DNA of 64,000 bases from NCBI GenBank assembly GCA_963747535.1, contig CAVVFX010000021.1, positions 1 to 64,000 on the forward strand, given 5' to 3'. This DNA comes from CAVVFX01 sp963747535 (lineage in GTDB: Bacteria > Acidobacteriota > Terriglobia > Bryobacterales > Bryobacteraceae). The translations under genes and the position numbers were made by a program. The notes below the pieces were generated by a model that was not told the DNA's origin, searched no databases, and saw only the letters and a list, made by a program, of their open reading frames with translations. Shown here one piece after another: positions 24,135-33,256 of this stretch; the stretch's first letter is position 1, and each line of letters starts with the position of its first letter.

Positions 24135-24899
24135 ATGGCCATGCTATTGGATGGACCGCCTTCCACGATCGGTGACCTGACCGTTCGGGATTCTGATCTA
24201 CTGGAAGTTTCGGCGGCAGAGGGGATCGATCTGTCCGCGAAGCTTCAACTTGCCGCCACGGATATCGGAAACGCAATCGACTCGATGTTGATGTCGGTGC
24301 AGCCATCTTGTGTTACTGTTCGCTACCGGTTTCCTTCGCTCCGGCACATCGCAGTCACGCCGCCACTTGCTCTCTGGCACACCTTTTCGACTCTCAGATT
24401 GGTCTACCAGGATCTCTATTTCAGCCGATTAAATGACCGGTATCAGGCCAAGATGAAGATGTACAAGGAAGAGGAGTCACAAGCAGTGGACAATCTGCGG
24501 ACAGTTGGGTTCGGTGTGGTTTTCGATCCACTTCCCCAAGCACTCGCCCCGAACGTAGTAATGGTCCAATCGACGGACCCCGGCGGTACGGTATACGTCG
24601 CGGTGAGTTATGTCAATCAAAAAGGCGAACAAGGGCTGGCGAGTATCCCGGTGGAAGCCGACATTCCGGCTGGAAATGTCGCTACCGTAAACCTTACGAC
24701 GTTGGCGGATAACGCCAGCGGCTGGAACTTGTTCGCAGGCATGTCACCAGATGCGCTCTACCAGCAGAATTCGCAGACGCTCGGCCCTCTCGCGTCTGTC
24801 GCAGTGGCACCCGACACGTTGGCTTCCGGTCCGAAACCAGGCTCCGGGCAGCACGCTAATCAGTTATACCCGGTTCCGAGGAGGATTCTCAGGGGATGA
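24135..24899 (+). CDS. Phage structural protein with a C-terminal Ig-like domain
   Basis: The 254-residue protein has a helical N-terminal half (about 1-125: AAEGIDLSAKLQLAATDIGN, LVYQDLYFSRLNDRYQAKMK). A C-terminal half of Ig/fibronectin character follows (GGTVYVAVSYVNQKGEQGLA, IPAGNVATVNLTTLADNASG). The N-terminal part could be a head-tail connector of the gp6/gp15 class, but this rests on position and helicity only. The stop overlaps the next start by four bases, so translation is coupled. Confidence 0.6.
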   Translation: MAMLLDGPPSTIGDLTVRDSDLLEVSAAEGIDLSAKLQLAATDIGNAIDSMLMSVQPSCVTVRYRFPSLRHIAVTPPLALWHTFSTLRLVYQDLYFSRLNDRYQAKMKMYKEEESQAVDNLRTVGFGVVFDPLPQALAPNVVMVQSTDPGGTVYVAVSYVNQKGEQGLASIPVEADIPAGNVATVNLTTLADNASGWNLFAGMSPDALYQQNSQTLGPLASVAVAPDTLASGPKPGSGQHANQLYPVPRRILRG

Positions 24900-25384
24900 G
24901 CATCATGGATACCTGTAACGTTCTGACGTCCCAGGCCCTGATGGTATTCAGCGGCACGGGCGGAATTAATGACCAGTTAGCAGCTATGTCCTTAAACCCA
25001 CCTTTACCACCGGTGGGCTCGATTCTAGCCATTAGTGCACCGCTGGATGCGTACGAGAAAACTACCAGCGTCAGATACCCAATTGTGACGCTATATTGCC
25101 AGCGGCTGAGAAACACTCAAATGGAGAAATTCCGGGTGTTCTCCGGCAACGCGTTGCTCGTTGTCGAACTCCGGGTCTCGGGTGCAAACGCCGGAGATGC
25201 GGAGACAGCCTTAAATTCGTATGTCGAGGCAGCCTGTGAGGTACTCTACGCCTCGCGCGGAGTGTGGACTGATATTGGAACTTACTCCGGCGCTTACGAT
25301 GTCAAGTTTCAAGCTATGCGCCTGGGCGGAAAACAATACACTAAGTCGGCGCAGATCGAATTCGAAATTCAGGTCAGTAAATAA
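24896..25384 (+). CDS. Tail-completion/terminator-like protein
   Basis: The 162-residue product lies between the connector-like gene and the tail tube gene, the usual place of tail terminators. An alpha/beta layout is visible: KTTSVRYPIVTLYCQRLRNT, ALLVVELRVSGANAGDAETA, LNSYVEAACEVLY and a final AQIEFEIQV strand. This matches the strand-helix-strand order of lambda gpU-like proteins, though the identification is by position and outline. The start overlaps the preceding gene. Confidence 0.55.
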   Translation: MSIMDTCNVLTSQALMVFSGTGGINDQLAAMSLNPPLPPVGSILAISAPLDAYEKTTSVRYPIVTLYCQRLRNTQMEKFRVFSGNALLVVELRVSGANAGDAETALNSYVEAACEVLYASRGVWTDIGTYSGAYDVKFQAMRLGGKQYTKSAQIEFEIQVSK

Positions 25385-25397
25385 GTAAGGGAGAACA

Positions 25398-26564
25398 ATG
25401 TCATACATACTTTCAAGTGCTAACCGTTGGTACTGCGGCCTCGAAACCGGTTATGGAACAGTACCGGCCATTTCCAGCGCCAATCGCATTCCCGCGATCA
25501 AGATGACGGCGCGGCAGCAGTTTGAAAAGGTCACGCGTCGTGATAAGACCGGAGGACGAACTTATCCCGGGATTCCGCCTGGCGGCCGCAAAACAACCGA
25601 ATTCGCGCTTTCAACCTATCTTACACGTTGGACGAACAGTCAAAGCCTGCCGGCCTACGCGCCGCTGTTTCAAGCCGCCTTCGGAGGAACTCCGATTATC
25701 AGCAGCGGAGGAACAGTGGCTTCCAGCACCGGGTCAAACATTGTCTTTTCAGCGCCGCACGGTTTGGTCGTCAACCAGGCTGTCAGTTCCGGATGCGAAA
25801 TCCGGTTCGTGAGCACCATCGTGGATCCGGTGACGGTGACCACCAACGCACCATTCAGCGTAGCGCCACAAACTGGAGGCAATTTCACTCCGACAGCTAC
25901 GTTTTTCCCGGGAGATTTGTTACCCAGTTGCAGTTTGTTCGACTATTGGACACCCGCGACGGCACTGCAACGCGTCATCTGCGGAGTGGGCATCGATGAT
26001 TTCTCGCTAGAAGCGAACGGCGACTATCAGGAGTTTCATTTCTCCGGAATGGCGCAAGACCTCATCGACAGCGCAAGCTTTTCGAGTGGTATGGGGCAAC
26101 TAACAGCTTTCCCTGCAGAACCAGCTTACATACCGGTCGATTACTCGATTGTCCCTGGAAACCTTGGGCAGATCTGGATGGGAGTCGAGCCAAATCGTTA
26201 TGCAACTGTGACACAGGCGGCCCTACGGCTGCAAAACGACCTGGAAGCGAGAGGCAATGAGTTCGGCAGCCAGGTTCCTCAATTTATATCGCCGGGCATT
26301 AGAAAGGTGACGTTTGACTTCCGGCTATTCGAGCAGGACACTCAGGCGACGATGGAACTTTATCAAGCCGCCCGGCAGCAGTCTACGATCCAGATCATGC
26401 TGCAACTCGGCCAGACCTCTGGGCAATTATTTGGGGCATACATGCAGAGTGTTGTCCCGCAGGTTCCGGAACTTGACGACTCACAGCGCCTGGTCCAGTG
26501 GAAGGTCAGTGGTTCACGAGCGCAGGGTACCGGCAATGACGAACTGGTGGTCGCTTTTGCATGA
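25398..26564 (+). CDS. Tail tube (major tail) protein
   Basis: The 388-residue protein lies directly before the G/GT chaperone gene, the conserved place of the tail tube gene. It contains KVTRRDKTGGRTYPGIPPGG, an FALSTYLTRWT strand, a domain with Ig-like insert (about 100-180) and C-terminal segments FDFRLFEQDTQATMELYQAA and GTGNDELVVAFA typical of tube folds ending in a strand. Shine-Dalgarno AAGGGAG precedes the ATG by five bases. It is larger than most tube proteins (~150-250), the excess coming from the inserted beta domain. Confidence 0.65.
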   Translation: MSYILSSANRWYCGLETGYGTVPAISSANRIPAIKMTARQQFEKVTRRDKTGGRTYPGIPPGGRKTTEFALSTYLTRWTNSQSLPAYAPLFQAAFGGTPIISSGGTVASSTGSNIVFSAPHGLVVNQAVSSGCEIRFVSTIVDPVTVTTNAPFSVAPQTGGNFTPTATFFPGDLLPSCSLFDYWTPATALQRVICGVGIDDFSLEANGDYQEFHFSGMAQDLIDSASFSSGMGQLTAFPAEPAYIPVDYSIVPGNLGQIWMGVEPNRYATVTQAALRLQNDLEARGNEFGSQVPQFISPGIRKVTFDFRLFEQDTQATMELYQAARQQSTIQIMLQLGQTSGQLFGAYMQSVVPQVPELDDSQRLVQWKVSGSRAQGTGNDELVVAFA

Positions 26565-26926
26565 CATACGAAAGCACATTTTCGGTTCAGTCATCGGCGG
26601 TTCCCGGGGTATTGCTGACGGTCCGACGGGTTTCGGTTGCACGTCGCCTGGAGTTACTGCGTAGAATCCGCGATCTTACTGCCCGGGTGGAGTTCTATAA
26701 TGCCGGGGAACACCTCGATGACAAACTCGAAGCCAGTATCGCTTCATCCGAGATCGAGAGCGTGTATGTCACGTGGGGCCTAGCCATGATCGCTGGTTTG
26801 TCTATCGATGGAATTGAGGCCACTCCGGAAGCATTGGTCGAGCGCGGTCCAGAATCACTGGTGCGAGAAGCCGCGACGCTGGTCCGTTCGCAGCTTGGCC
26901 TGAGTGAGGAAGAAAGAAAAAACTGA
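26561..26926 (+). CDS. Tail assembly chaperone, G-type product
   Basis: The 121-residue protein starts in the stop codon of the tail tube gene (four-base overlap). It is helical in its second half (VARRLELLRRIRDLTARVEF, SEIESVYVTWGLAMIAGLSI) and acidic at the end. It ends in ...EERKN-stop, with the sequence A AAA AAC directly before the TGA. This position and signal match the G gene of lambda-like tails, whose product and its frameshifted GT form coat the tape measure during assembly. Confidence 0.75.
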   Translation: MTYESTFSVQSSAVPGVLLTVRRVSVARRLELLRRIRDLTARVEFYNAGEHLDDKLEASIASSEIESVYVTWGLAMIAGLSIDGIEATPEALVERGPESLVREAATLVRSQLGLSEEERKN

Positions 26927-27306
26927 TCGTCGCGTTCCACTTCCAGTTTTCGAACCAGGCCGGGTGGAGCTGCGACAGTTGTAGAAGGGCCGGCCTGGAG
27001 GTTACGCGGCGGTGCTCCCGGATGAGCGCCGCACACGAGAGCGAGCTTCGCCCCGTTTGGAGCAGGAGCCGCGTCCACACATTCAGTTGTCCAAAGTCCT
27101 ACATTACGCCGGAAAGTTCGGCATTGCTGGAGGAGTATTGGGCATGGAAACGCGCAGGAGGCATAGCTTACCTCGCGATTCAGTGCCGCGTGTTAGAGGC
27201 TTTCGCAATTCTCGATTCGGAGCTATCAAAGGAACACAATGAGCAGATACAGCGACATCAATCAGCTGCTAGAAGAGATGGGTTCATCCGATCGTTCGGC
27301 GGGTGA
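26561..27306 (+). CDS. Tail assembly chaperone, GT-type product made by -1 frameshift
   Basis: Slipping by -1 on 26917-26923 continues reading as KK-LIVAFHFQFSNQAGWSCDSC and onwards to a stop at 27304-27306, giving 248 residues. The -1 frame is free of stops from the slip site on. It has protein-like content: a Cys set (CDSC, RRC, FSC), PESSALLEEYWAWKRAGG and VLEAFAILDSELSKEH. The T part would recruit the tube protein. It overlaps the next gene by 68 bp in another frame. Confidence 0.75.
26917..26923 (+). promoter_or_regulatory. Slippery heptamer A AAA AAC for programmed -1 frameshifting
   Basis: In the zero frame the codons are AGA AAA AAC TGA, so the heptamer has the exact X XXY YYZ phase and the stop follows immediately. 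A Shine-Dalgarno-like GAGGAAGAAAG lies just upstream and could stimulate slippage. This is the signal class known from tail chaperone genes. Confidence 0.8.
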
Positions 27307-28168
27307 TCCGTGGACGATCAGCCGCGGTTCCCAAGGCGCGGTCAGCGGAAACTCCTTCAGTCCCGGCGTGGTTGCAGACCTCGGCGCTCCCGCGCAGGAC
27401 CTGACCTCGGAGATTCAATCGTCTGAGCAGATTGCTGAGGCCGATGAGGTCGTGACGAGCCCCACGGGATCATCCGCCAAGGGATCCAGTAAGTCGTCGG
27501 CTAGTTCAGGTATTCTTGGAGGCTTTCTCGGTTTGTTTCCCTTGGCGTCGGTTGTCGGAAAGCTCTTTGGGCTGGGAGGCAGTTCAACGCCGACTCCACT
27601 GACACCTTACATACAACCACCCTCGGTAAGTTTTGAAGGGGCAATGTCCAGCTCGTTATCAGCTTCCACGGCCGGCTCGTTATTGGGATCCCCGTCCAGT
27701 TCGTCCTCCGGCTCGCAAGCGGCATACACGTCCGCATTCGCGCCCGGCGTGGCCAGTCTTTCATACGGCGCGAATGGTTTACCCCGGACCGTCGGGACCG
27801 AGACTGCCATTGCTCAGCCGTCCTCTCCGGTAAGTCAGCAAGATGTCGTGGGACAGCTCGGCAGCCTCACCGGCTCTAACTTCGCGCCTGAACCGGCGGC
27901 CAACAGTCCGGTGTCCACTGCGGATCTCGCCTCGACAACGAGCGTGCAACCTTCCGGTTCCTCGAGTTCGTCATCAAGCGGCAATGGGGCATCGCCGGCC
28001 AATTCCAGCACCAGCGCTTCGAGCACACAACAAGGTCAAAGCATATTGGTGCAAGTTCAGGCCATGGACAGCCAGTCTTTCATGGACCATAGTAACGACA
28101 TCGCCCAAGCTGTCCGGCAGGCCATGTTGAATTCACACTCTGTCAACGACGTAATCGCGGATCTATAA
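27239..28168 (+). CDS. Short serine-rich tape-measure-like protein
   Basis: The 309-residue protein occupies the tape-measure place after the chaperone. A hydrophobic, glycine-rich segment (SGILGGFLGLFPLASVVGKL, about 90-109) is followed by about 150 residues of Ser/Gly/Thr-rich low complexity. The last 40 residues, SILVQVQAMDSQSFMDHSND and following to DVIADL, are the conserved-looking end, as at tape-measure C-termini. If it is the ruler, it would set a very short tail (about 1.5 angstrom per residue, so near 45 nm). It may instead be a degenerate or reduced tape measure. Confidence 0.6.
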   Translation: MSRYSDINQLLEEMGSSDRSAGDPWTISRGSQGAVSGNSFSPGVVADLGAPAQDLTSEIQSSEQIAEADEVVTSPTGSSAKGSSKSSASSGILGGFLGLFPLASVVGKLFGLGGSSTPTPLTPYIQPPSVSFEGAMSSSLSASTAGSLLGSPSSSSSGSQAAYTSAFAPGVASLSYGANGLPRTVGTETAIAQPSSPVSQQDVVGQLGSLTGSNFAPEPAANSPVSTADLASTTSVQPSGSSSSSSSGNGASPANSSTSASSTQQGQSILVQVQAMDSQSFMDHSNDIAQAVRQAMLNSHSVNDVIADL

Positions 28169-28169
28169 T

Positions 28170-28526
28170 ATGCCCACTTTTCCCCTCCTCAAGAGCGGCC
28201 AAGAGACCCAGTACCCGATACGACGCACACTGATACAGAAAGTAGAAACTGTTGCGTTCCTGGATGGAACTGAGCAGCGGTGTGCCACATCCGGACCGCT
28301 TCACGAATGGACCGTCCAGCTAAGTTTGATCGACGAACAAGAACTAAGCGCACTGGAAGTTTTCGCGGAACAGATGCAAGGACTAACAGGACAGTTTACA
28401 TTCATCGATCCACTGGATGGCGTTCAATATAACAACTGCAGTCTCGCAACCGGCAGCCTGACCGAAGTCTTTCACGGCCCCGGCCGGATTTCGAGCGAGC
28501 TAGTGATTCGAGAGAACCCCGACTAA
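28170..28526 (+). CDS. gpM/DUF2460-like minor tail protein
   Basis: The 118-residue product shows the gpM-like pattern: VAFLDGTEQR near residue 32, a W-x-V-x-L-x-L strand (HEWTVQLSLID), a helix ELSALEVFAEQMQGLTGQF and a TFIDPLDG turn. The family forms the tail tip and binds the hub. It begins two bases after the preceding stop. Residues 5-90 align with the start of the next protein, so the two genes arose by duplication. Confidence 0.65.
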   Translation: MPTFPLLKSGQETQYPIRRTLIQKVETVAFLDGTEQRCATSGPLHEWTVQLSLIDEQELSALEVFAEQMQGLTGQFTFIDPLDGVQYNNCSLATGSLTEVFHGPGRISSELVIRENPD

Positions 28527-28527
28527 C

Positions 28528-29328
28528 ATGCTGATATTTCCACAATTATTCACCGGCGCTTCGACGCAGTACCCATCGGCCAGGAAGCTTTCGCAGCGGA
28601 GCGTACAATCGGCGATGGAAGACGGGACAATTATCTCGCTGGCTGACAGTTCCGCTACATATCTTCGATGGAAGATTCTGCTGCAGGATCTCTCGGACGA
28701 AGAAGCGAAGTCATTCACTGACTTCTTTGCCGCGACTCAGGGCAGTCTTCAACCCTTTCTTTTTTTGGATCCGACAACTAATCTTCTGCTGTGGTCGGAA
28801 GACTTCACTCAGAACGCATGGACGAAAGCGGGAGTCACATTTGATACGGGAATCGGAGACCCGGTCGGCGGCACCGGCGCCATACGAGCTCATAACCAGA
28901 CCGCGGCAGCCCTCAGTCTGGCGCAGCAGAGCCAGATACCTGGATGTGTCCAGATCTGTTTCAGCGTGTACGTGCGCGCCGATACCCCGGCAACGATAAC
29001 GCTGACCCAGTCCGTCGACAGTCAATCGCACAGTGTGTTTGCCGGAGTCACGGCGATATGGCAGCGATTTTATGTTTCGGGGGTATTCCCCGGCTTGATT
29101 GATTCGCTGCAATTCGCCATCGGTCTGCCTCCGGGTACATCGGTGGAGATCTTCGGTCCGCAAGTGGATGCGCAGGTGACACCGTCCCTATATGTCGGTA
29201 CCAGCGGTTGGAGCGGAGTCTGTACGAACGCCCGTTTCGACGGAATGCAAATTGACCGGGTTGCCACGGGTTTTAACCGGAACACCTGTGTCATGTTTAT
29301 CCGTTGCAATCTTCCGGGTGGAGAATAA
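28528..29328 (+). CDS. gpM-like minor tail protein fused to a carbohydrate-binding-like domain
   Basis: Residues 1-85 repeat the pattern of the preceding protein (F-P-x-L-x-x-G...TQYP, DGT, W-x-x-L-L-x-x-L, FTDFFAATQG, FLFLDP). Residues 90-240 form a jelly-roll-like domain: LLLWSEDFTQNAWTKAGVTF, QICFSVYVRADTPATITLTQ, WQRFYVSGVF, VEIFGPQVDA. This order is usual for carbohydrate-binding modules at phage tail tips. The fusion suggests surface recognition. The gene is tightly packed, starting two bases after the preceding stop. Confidence 0.6.
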   Translation: MLIFPQLFTGASTQYPSARKLSQRSVQSAMEDGTIISLADSSATYLRWKILLQDLSDEEAKSFTDFFAATQGSLQPFLFLDPTTNLLLWSEDFTQNAWTKAGVTFDTGIGDPVGGTGAIRAHNQTAAALSLAQQSQIPGCVQICFSVYVRADTPATITLTQSVDSQSHSVFAGVTAIWQRFYVSGVFPGLIDSLQFAIGLPPGTSVEIFGPQVDAQVTPSLYVGTSGWSGVCTNARFDGMQIDRVATGFNRNTCVMFIRCNLPGGE

Positions 29329-29331
29329 TCA

Positions 29332-32300
29332 GTGACACTTTTTCAGGTAAAGGAACAGAGCGTCCTCGATACGCCTCTATTCTTGTTCACTTGCACGTTC
29401 AGCGATGGAACCGTCTATAACTGGAGCACGGCTCATGTGACGGTGCAAGGGACCGAGTACCAGTCCCGAGTCATGAAGACAAACGCTTTTCAGATGCAGG
29501 TGTCGTCGGACGGTGGCGTGGATACAATTCCGAAGATATCGTTTGAACTGGCCAACGCGGACGGGCTCATGTCCGAGATCCAACGGAGTACCGGGTTCAA
29601 GGGCGCCACTTTGTCGGTTAGTTTTGTATTCTACAGTCTGTCCCAGGATGCCGCGACGACAGACACACTACCCGTATTTCAAGGCATACTGGATTCCCCG
29701 GAGCTCATCACGGAGTCCGCATTTCGAGTATCGGCAATAAACCGGTTGTCGCTGCAGCGAATATCGCTTCCGCCGGTCCAGATTCAGAAGCGTTGTCCGT
29801 GGCAATTTCCCACAACCGCGGAACAGAGGCAAGAGGCGCTCAATGGCGGTTCGGCCGGACGTTTTTCACAATTCTATAACTGCGGTTACTCACCGGATGT
29901 CGCGGGAGGGTGTGGCAATCCAAGCCAAGGGGCACCCTTTACCAGTTGCGACTATAGCCGGGCGACCTGCCAGCAGCTCGGGATGTTTTCCTCCGATTCG
30001 TCGGGACGGACTACCGCGCGGTTTGGCGGCATCGAGTTTGTTCCACCGGTGATTACGGTTCGGTCCGCAGGATCCAAATCGACCCAACAGTCCGTGGTGC
30101 AGGACAACGAAGCTCGCTATAACGATTTTGTTCCACTGATCTATGGAACGGGTTGGTACTATCCGGGTATTGTCTTCGGCAGAAACGACGGCAACCTGAC
30201 GTACTTCGAGGTGCTTTTGGGGTCGGGTCAGATGACGAATGTCACGACTGTTCTGGTGAACGACATCGAAATACCGATCGGCCGGCCGGGGGCTAACATG
30301 ACGGGGACCGGATGGTATAACGTCGCGACTTATGGAACCCGCAACGGTAATTTTGACAATAGCTTTACAGACGGAAAGGGCAACTTTCTCGGTGACCCAT
30401 ACGGCAGTATGGCTTATCTTTCTGTCGTTGTGCCGAACAGCATCAACGATGGCCAGAGCGTACCCGAGATACAAGTGCTAGTCGATGGATTACAGATTGA
30501 GAGCTTCGCTGCCGATGGAACTTCCCAGGGGTTTTCCTTCCTCAATAATCCCGTGTGGGTCATACTCGATATTCTCAGGCGGTGCGGCTGGGGCTTGAAC
30601 GAAATCGATTTCACAAGCTTTGCTCAATCGGCGGCGTATTGCGACGAGCAGATTCAAACCACCGACCTGAACGGAAACGCCATTTTCATACCGCGCTTCC
30701 AATGTAACTTGATCTTACAGTACCAGCGTAGCGCGGGCGACGTCATCCGCTGTATAAGAAACGCTTCCCGTCTGTATCTGACTTATTCATCGGCCGGGTT
30801 ACTCCAGATGAACGTAGAGAATACGATCGCGCTTCAGCAACCGCAACAAGCCGCGAACAGCAATGCAACGGTAACTCTCAATGGCGGTTGGCCCGTTTAT
30901 GAATTCGGTGACGGCACCAACGGAACCACCGGCATCGCACGCGCGGCGGATCAATCTTCGACGTTCCAGATCACCTCACGCCAGGCCGCTGACACGCCCA
31001 ACCGCTTTAGCATCGAGTTTCAGGATGCGTTCAATTCGTATCAGCAGGATAGCGTGACGCTGGTCGATCCGGACGATGTTCAAACGTGCGGATTCCAGGT
31101 CAGCGCCACCCCGAATGTGCTCGGCGTCCCAAACTATGACCAGGCCCTCAGGATTGTCACATTGTGCCTGGACAAGTCGATAGCAGGAAACACTTATATT
31201 GAGTTTCAAACCAGTGTTCGCGCGTTAGGAATTCAGCCCGGCGATATTATTGCAGTTACTCATTCGGCCGAGGGGTATGCTCGTACGCCATTTCGAGTGG
31301 TTAAGGTTTCTCCGGGCCAGAACTTTCGCACAGCAGTGATTCGCGCCCAATTGCATGACGATAGCTGGTATTCGGATAGCGCAGGCAGCAGTGCCGTCAA
31401 CTCTGCTCTTCAGCCGGCATACTCTATTGGAATTCCACGCGCGATCGTTGGAACCACTCTGGACCAGCAAGGTGATCTGCAGTTTGGAGTAACCGAAACC
31501 GCAAGCCAGGCGCAGGATGGAACTGCCATTCTCATGGCGAACGTTCAATTTGCCAGTCCTCCAGCCGTTCCGGTGAGCGCACCTGGGGCGCCGCTGGCGA
31601 GTCTGGCTCCGGCCGTGTCGCCAACAGGGGGTTCGCTCCCGCCTGGCTCTGCATTCTATTACGCGCTCACCGCCGTTGATAGCAGCGGTGATGAGAGCGG
31701 GCTGTCGTTCTCGATTCTGGCCGTAACCGGCACCGGTCCTGCCACTTATTCCGTTACGTTACGAAACATCAGCCTGCCCAGCAGCGCCGTGGCTTTCAAC
31801 GTGTATCGGGGACCATCACCTGCTCAACTAGTACGCATCTCCACCAGTACAGCCCCATCGGTAACATTTACAGATAACGGGTTGCCCAACCTTCAGTACT
31901 TGCCGCCGGATGCGAACTACGATCATGCGAACTTCTACTGGCGATTGGAATTGCAACCGCCGGCCCCAGTTACTATTTTCACAGCCAATACAGTGGGCAC
32001 TTCCAGTCTGCAAATGCAGGTGGATGAGTTCACCGGGATGACCGTTCGGATCATGACCGGCAAGGGTGCACAGCAGGAGTGTCTGATCGCGTCCAACACG
32101 ACTTCCACTTTGACTACCTCTTCGCCTTGGACCGTCGTGCCGGATACAACTAGCACGTTTGCGGTTTCACAAACGGGTTATCAGTTTGGCGCATCCAGCA
32201 ATACCAATCAGGTGCAATTCGAGATTCCCAATCGGCCTGGAGTTACGCTTCACATCAATGGGCGGTCGGCGAACGTCTACGATGTCGAGAGTCAGTACGA

Positions 32301-33252
32301 GTTATCTACGGTAACGCGCTGGCAAATCGGCGGCGCAGGAATTAACGTGATTGATAGCTCTGTGCCGCCCGCGCCAGTTTTTGGGCTTACCGTCCTTGCC
32401 GAAGGAGGTGGCGTCGAATTATGCGGTTTGGGATTTCAGACGCTGGCGAATACGCGAACAATCTCTCTAGGCACGATCACGCTGTATTACTACGATGAAA
32501 CCTCTCTCACCGCGCTCCCCGTTCTGGCAGCCCCGATTGCAGCCACGGATACCACATTGGCGCTATCTCCCACGTATTTTGCCCTGCCACAATACATGGC
32601 TGTGGACCAGGAGGTCATCAGACTGGATTCCACTACTCCGGATGGAGCGGGATTTGTGATCGACCGCGGTCTCGATACAACGGTAGCCGCGGCGCATTCA
32701 ACCCAGGCGATCGCAATGCCTCTTAGCCAACTAACGCTCACCTTTCCATTCCTGGAAGATTTCTTTGGAAGCCCGGCCAGCGGTAACTGGACTCAATCAA
32801 TTGTCCTGGCAAATGCAAGGATCTGCTGTGCGGAATTGTTTTTCACTAACTCTCAGGGAAACGGACCTACTACGGCCGGCGCGTTTACTTCCTTTGTCGG
32901 AGGTGGCTTGCGTACCCTGACAGGCGGGCAGATTACCCTGCAGGTGCCCGGCTATCTGGCGATCCAGGACGGCGCCGTTCCAACTCTCGATCCGGGTGCG
33001 ACTTACTCGATTCGCGATGTTTATGCTTATGTCGATTCGGCGCCTGCCGGAACGACGGCGATCTCGCTGGAGGTTACGGTGAACGGACAGAATTACTGTG
33101 CGCTTACAATCGCTTGCGGAGCCACACAATCTGCATCGGTGGATGGTTCCACCCTTCCAGTCCTGCGCGCCGGCGAAAAGGTCGGGTTGAATGTGCAAAC
33201 GGTCGGCGATCAGGCGCCCGGCAGCGACTTGACAGTGGTGATCCGGGTCTGA
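29332..33252 (+). CDS. Tail hub protein, gpL-like start and gpJ-like body
   Basis: The 1306-residue protein starts at GTG with GGAG about nine bases upstream. Residues 1-150 resemble DUF2163/gpL-type tail proteins. A cysteine cluster follows (about 150-225: CPWQF, YNCGYSPDVAGGCGN, TSCDYSRATCQ) and then RFGGIEFVPP, like the metal-binding C-terminus of lambda gpL. The middle (about 250-700) is hub-like, with a WVILDILRRCGWGLNEIDF block. From about 740 fibronectin-type segments appear (LPPGSAFYYALTAVDSSGDE, AFNVYRGPSPAQL), as in gpJ. It would form the baseplate hub and carry the fibre. Confidence 0.7.
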   Translation: MTLFQVKEQSVLDTPLFLFTCTFSDGTVYNWSTAHVTVQGTEYQSRVMKTNAFQMQVSSDGGVDTIPKISFELANADGLMSEIQRSTGFKGATLSVSFVFYSLSQDAATTDTLPVFQGILDSPELITESAFRVSAINRLSLQRISLPPVQIQKRCPWQFPTTAEQRQEALNGGSAGRFSQFYNCGYSPDVAGGCGNPSQGAPFTSCDYSRATCQQLGMFSSDSSGRTTARFGGIEFVPPVITVRSAGSKSTQQSVVQDNEARYNDFVPLIYGTGWYYPGIVFGRNDGNLTYFEVLLGSGQMTNVTTVLVNDIEIPIGRPGANMTGTGWYNVATYGTRNGNFDNSFTDGKGNFLGDPYGSMAYLSVVVPNSINDGQSVPEIQVLVDGLQIESFAADGTSQGFSFLNNPVWVILDILRRCGWGLNEIDFTSFAQSAAYCDEQIQTTDLNGNAIFIPRFQCNLILQYQRSAGDVIRCIRNASRLYLTYSSAGLLQMNVENTIALQQPQQAANSNATVTLNGGWPVYEFGDGTNGTTGIARAADQSSTFQITSRQAADTPNRFSIEFQDAFNSYQQDSVTLVDPDDVQTCGFQVSATPNVLGVPNYDQALRIVTLCLDKSIAGNTYIEFQTSVRALGIQPGDIIAVTHSAEGYARTPFRVVKVSPGQNFRTAVIRAQLHDDSWYSDSAGSSAVNSALQPAYSIGIPRAIVGTTLDQQGDLQFGVTETASQAQDGTAILMANVQFASPPAVPVSAPGAPLASLAPAVSPTGGSLPPGSAFYYALTAVDSSGDESGLSFSILAVTGTGPATYSVTLRNISLPSSAVAFNVYRGPSPAQLVRISTSTAPSVTFTDNGLPNLQYLPPDANYDHANFYWRLELQPPAPVTIFTANTVGTSSLQMQVDEFTGMTVRIMTGKGAQQECLIASNTTSTLTTSSPWTVVPDTTSTFAVSQTGYQFGASSNTNQVQFEIPNRPGVTLHINGRSANVYDVESQYELSTVTRWQIGGAGINVIDSSVPPAPVFGLTVLAEGGGVELCGLGFQTLANTRTISLGTITLYYYDETSLTALPVLAAPIAATDTTLALSPTYFALPQYMAVDQEVIRLDSTTPDGAGFVIDRGLDTTVAAAHSTQAIAMPLSQLTLTFPFLEDFFGSPASGNWTQSIVLANARICCAELFFTNSQGNGPTTAGAFTSFVGGGLRTLTGGQITLQVPGYLAIQDGAVPTLDPGATYSIRDVYAYVDSAPAGTTAISLEVTVNGQNYCALTIACGATQSASVDGSTLPVLRAGEKVGLNVQTVGDQAPGSDLTVVIRV

Positions 33253-33256
33253 AGCG

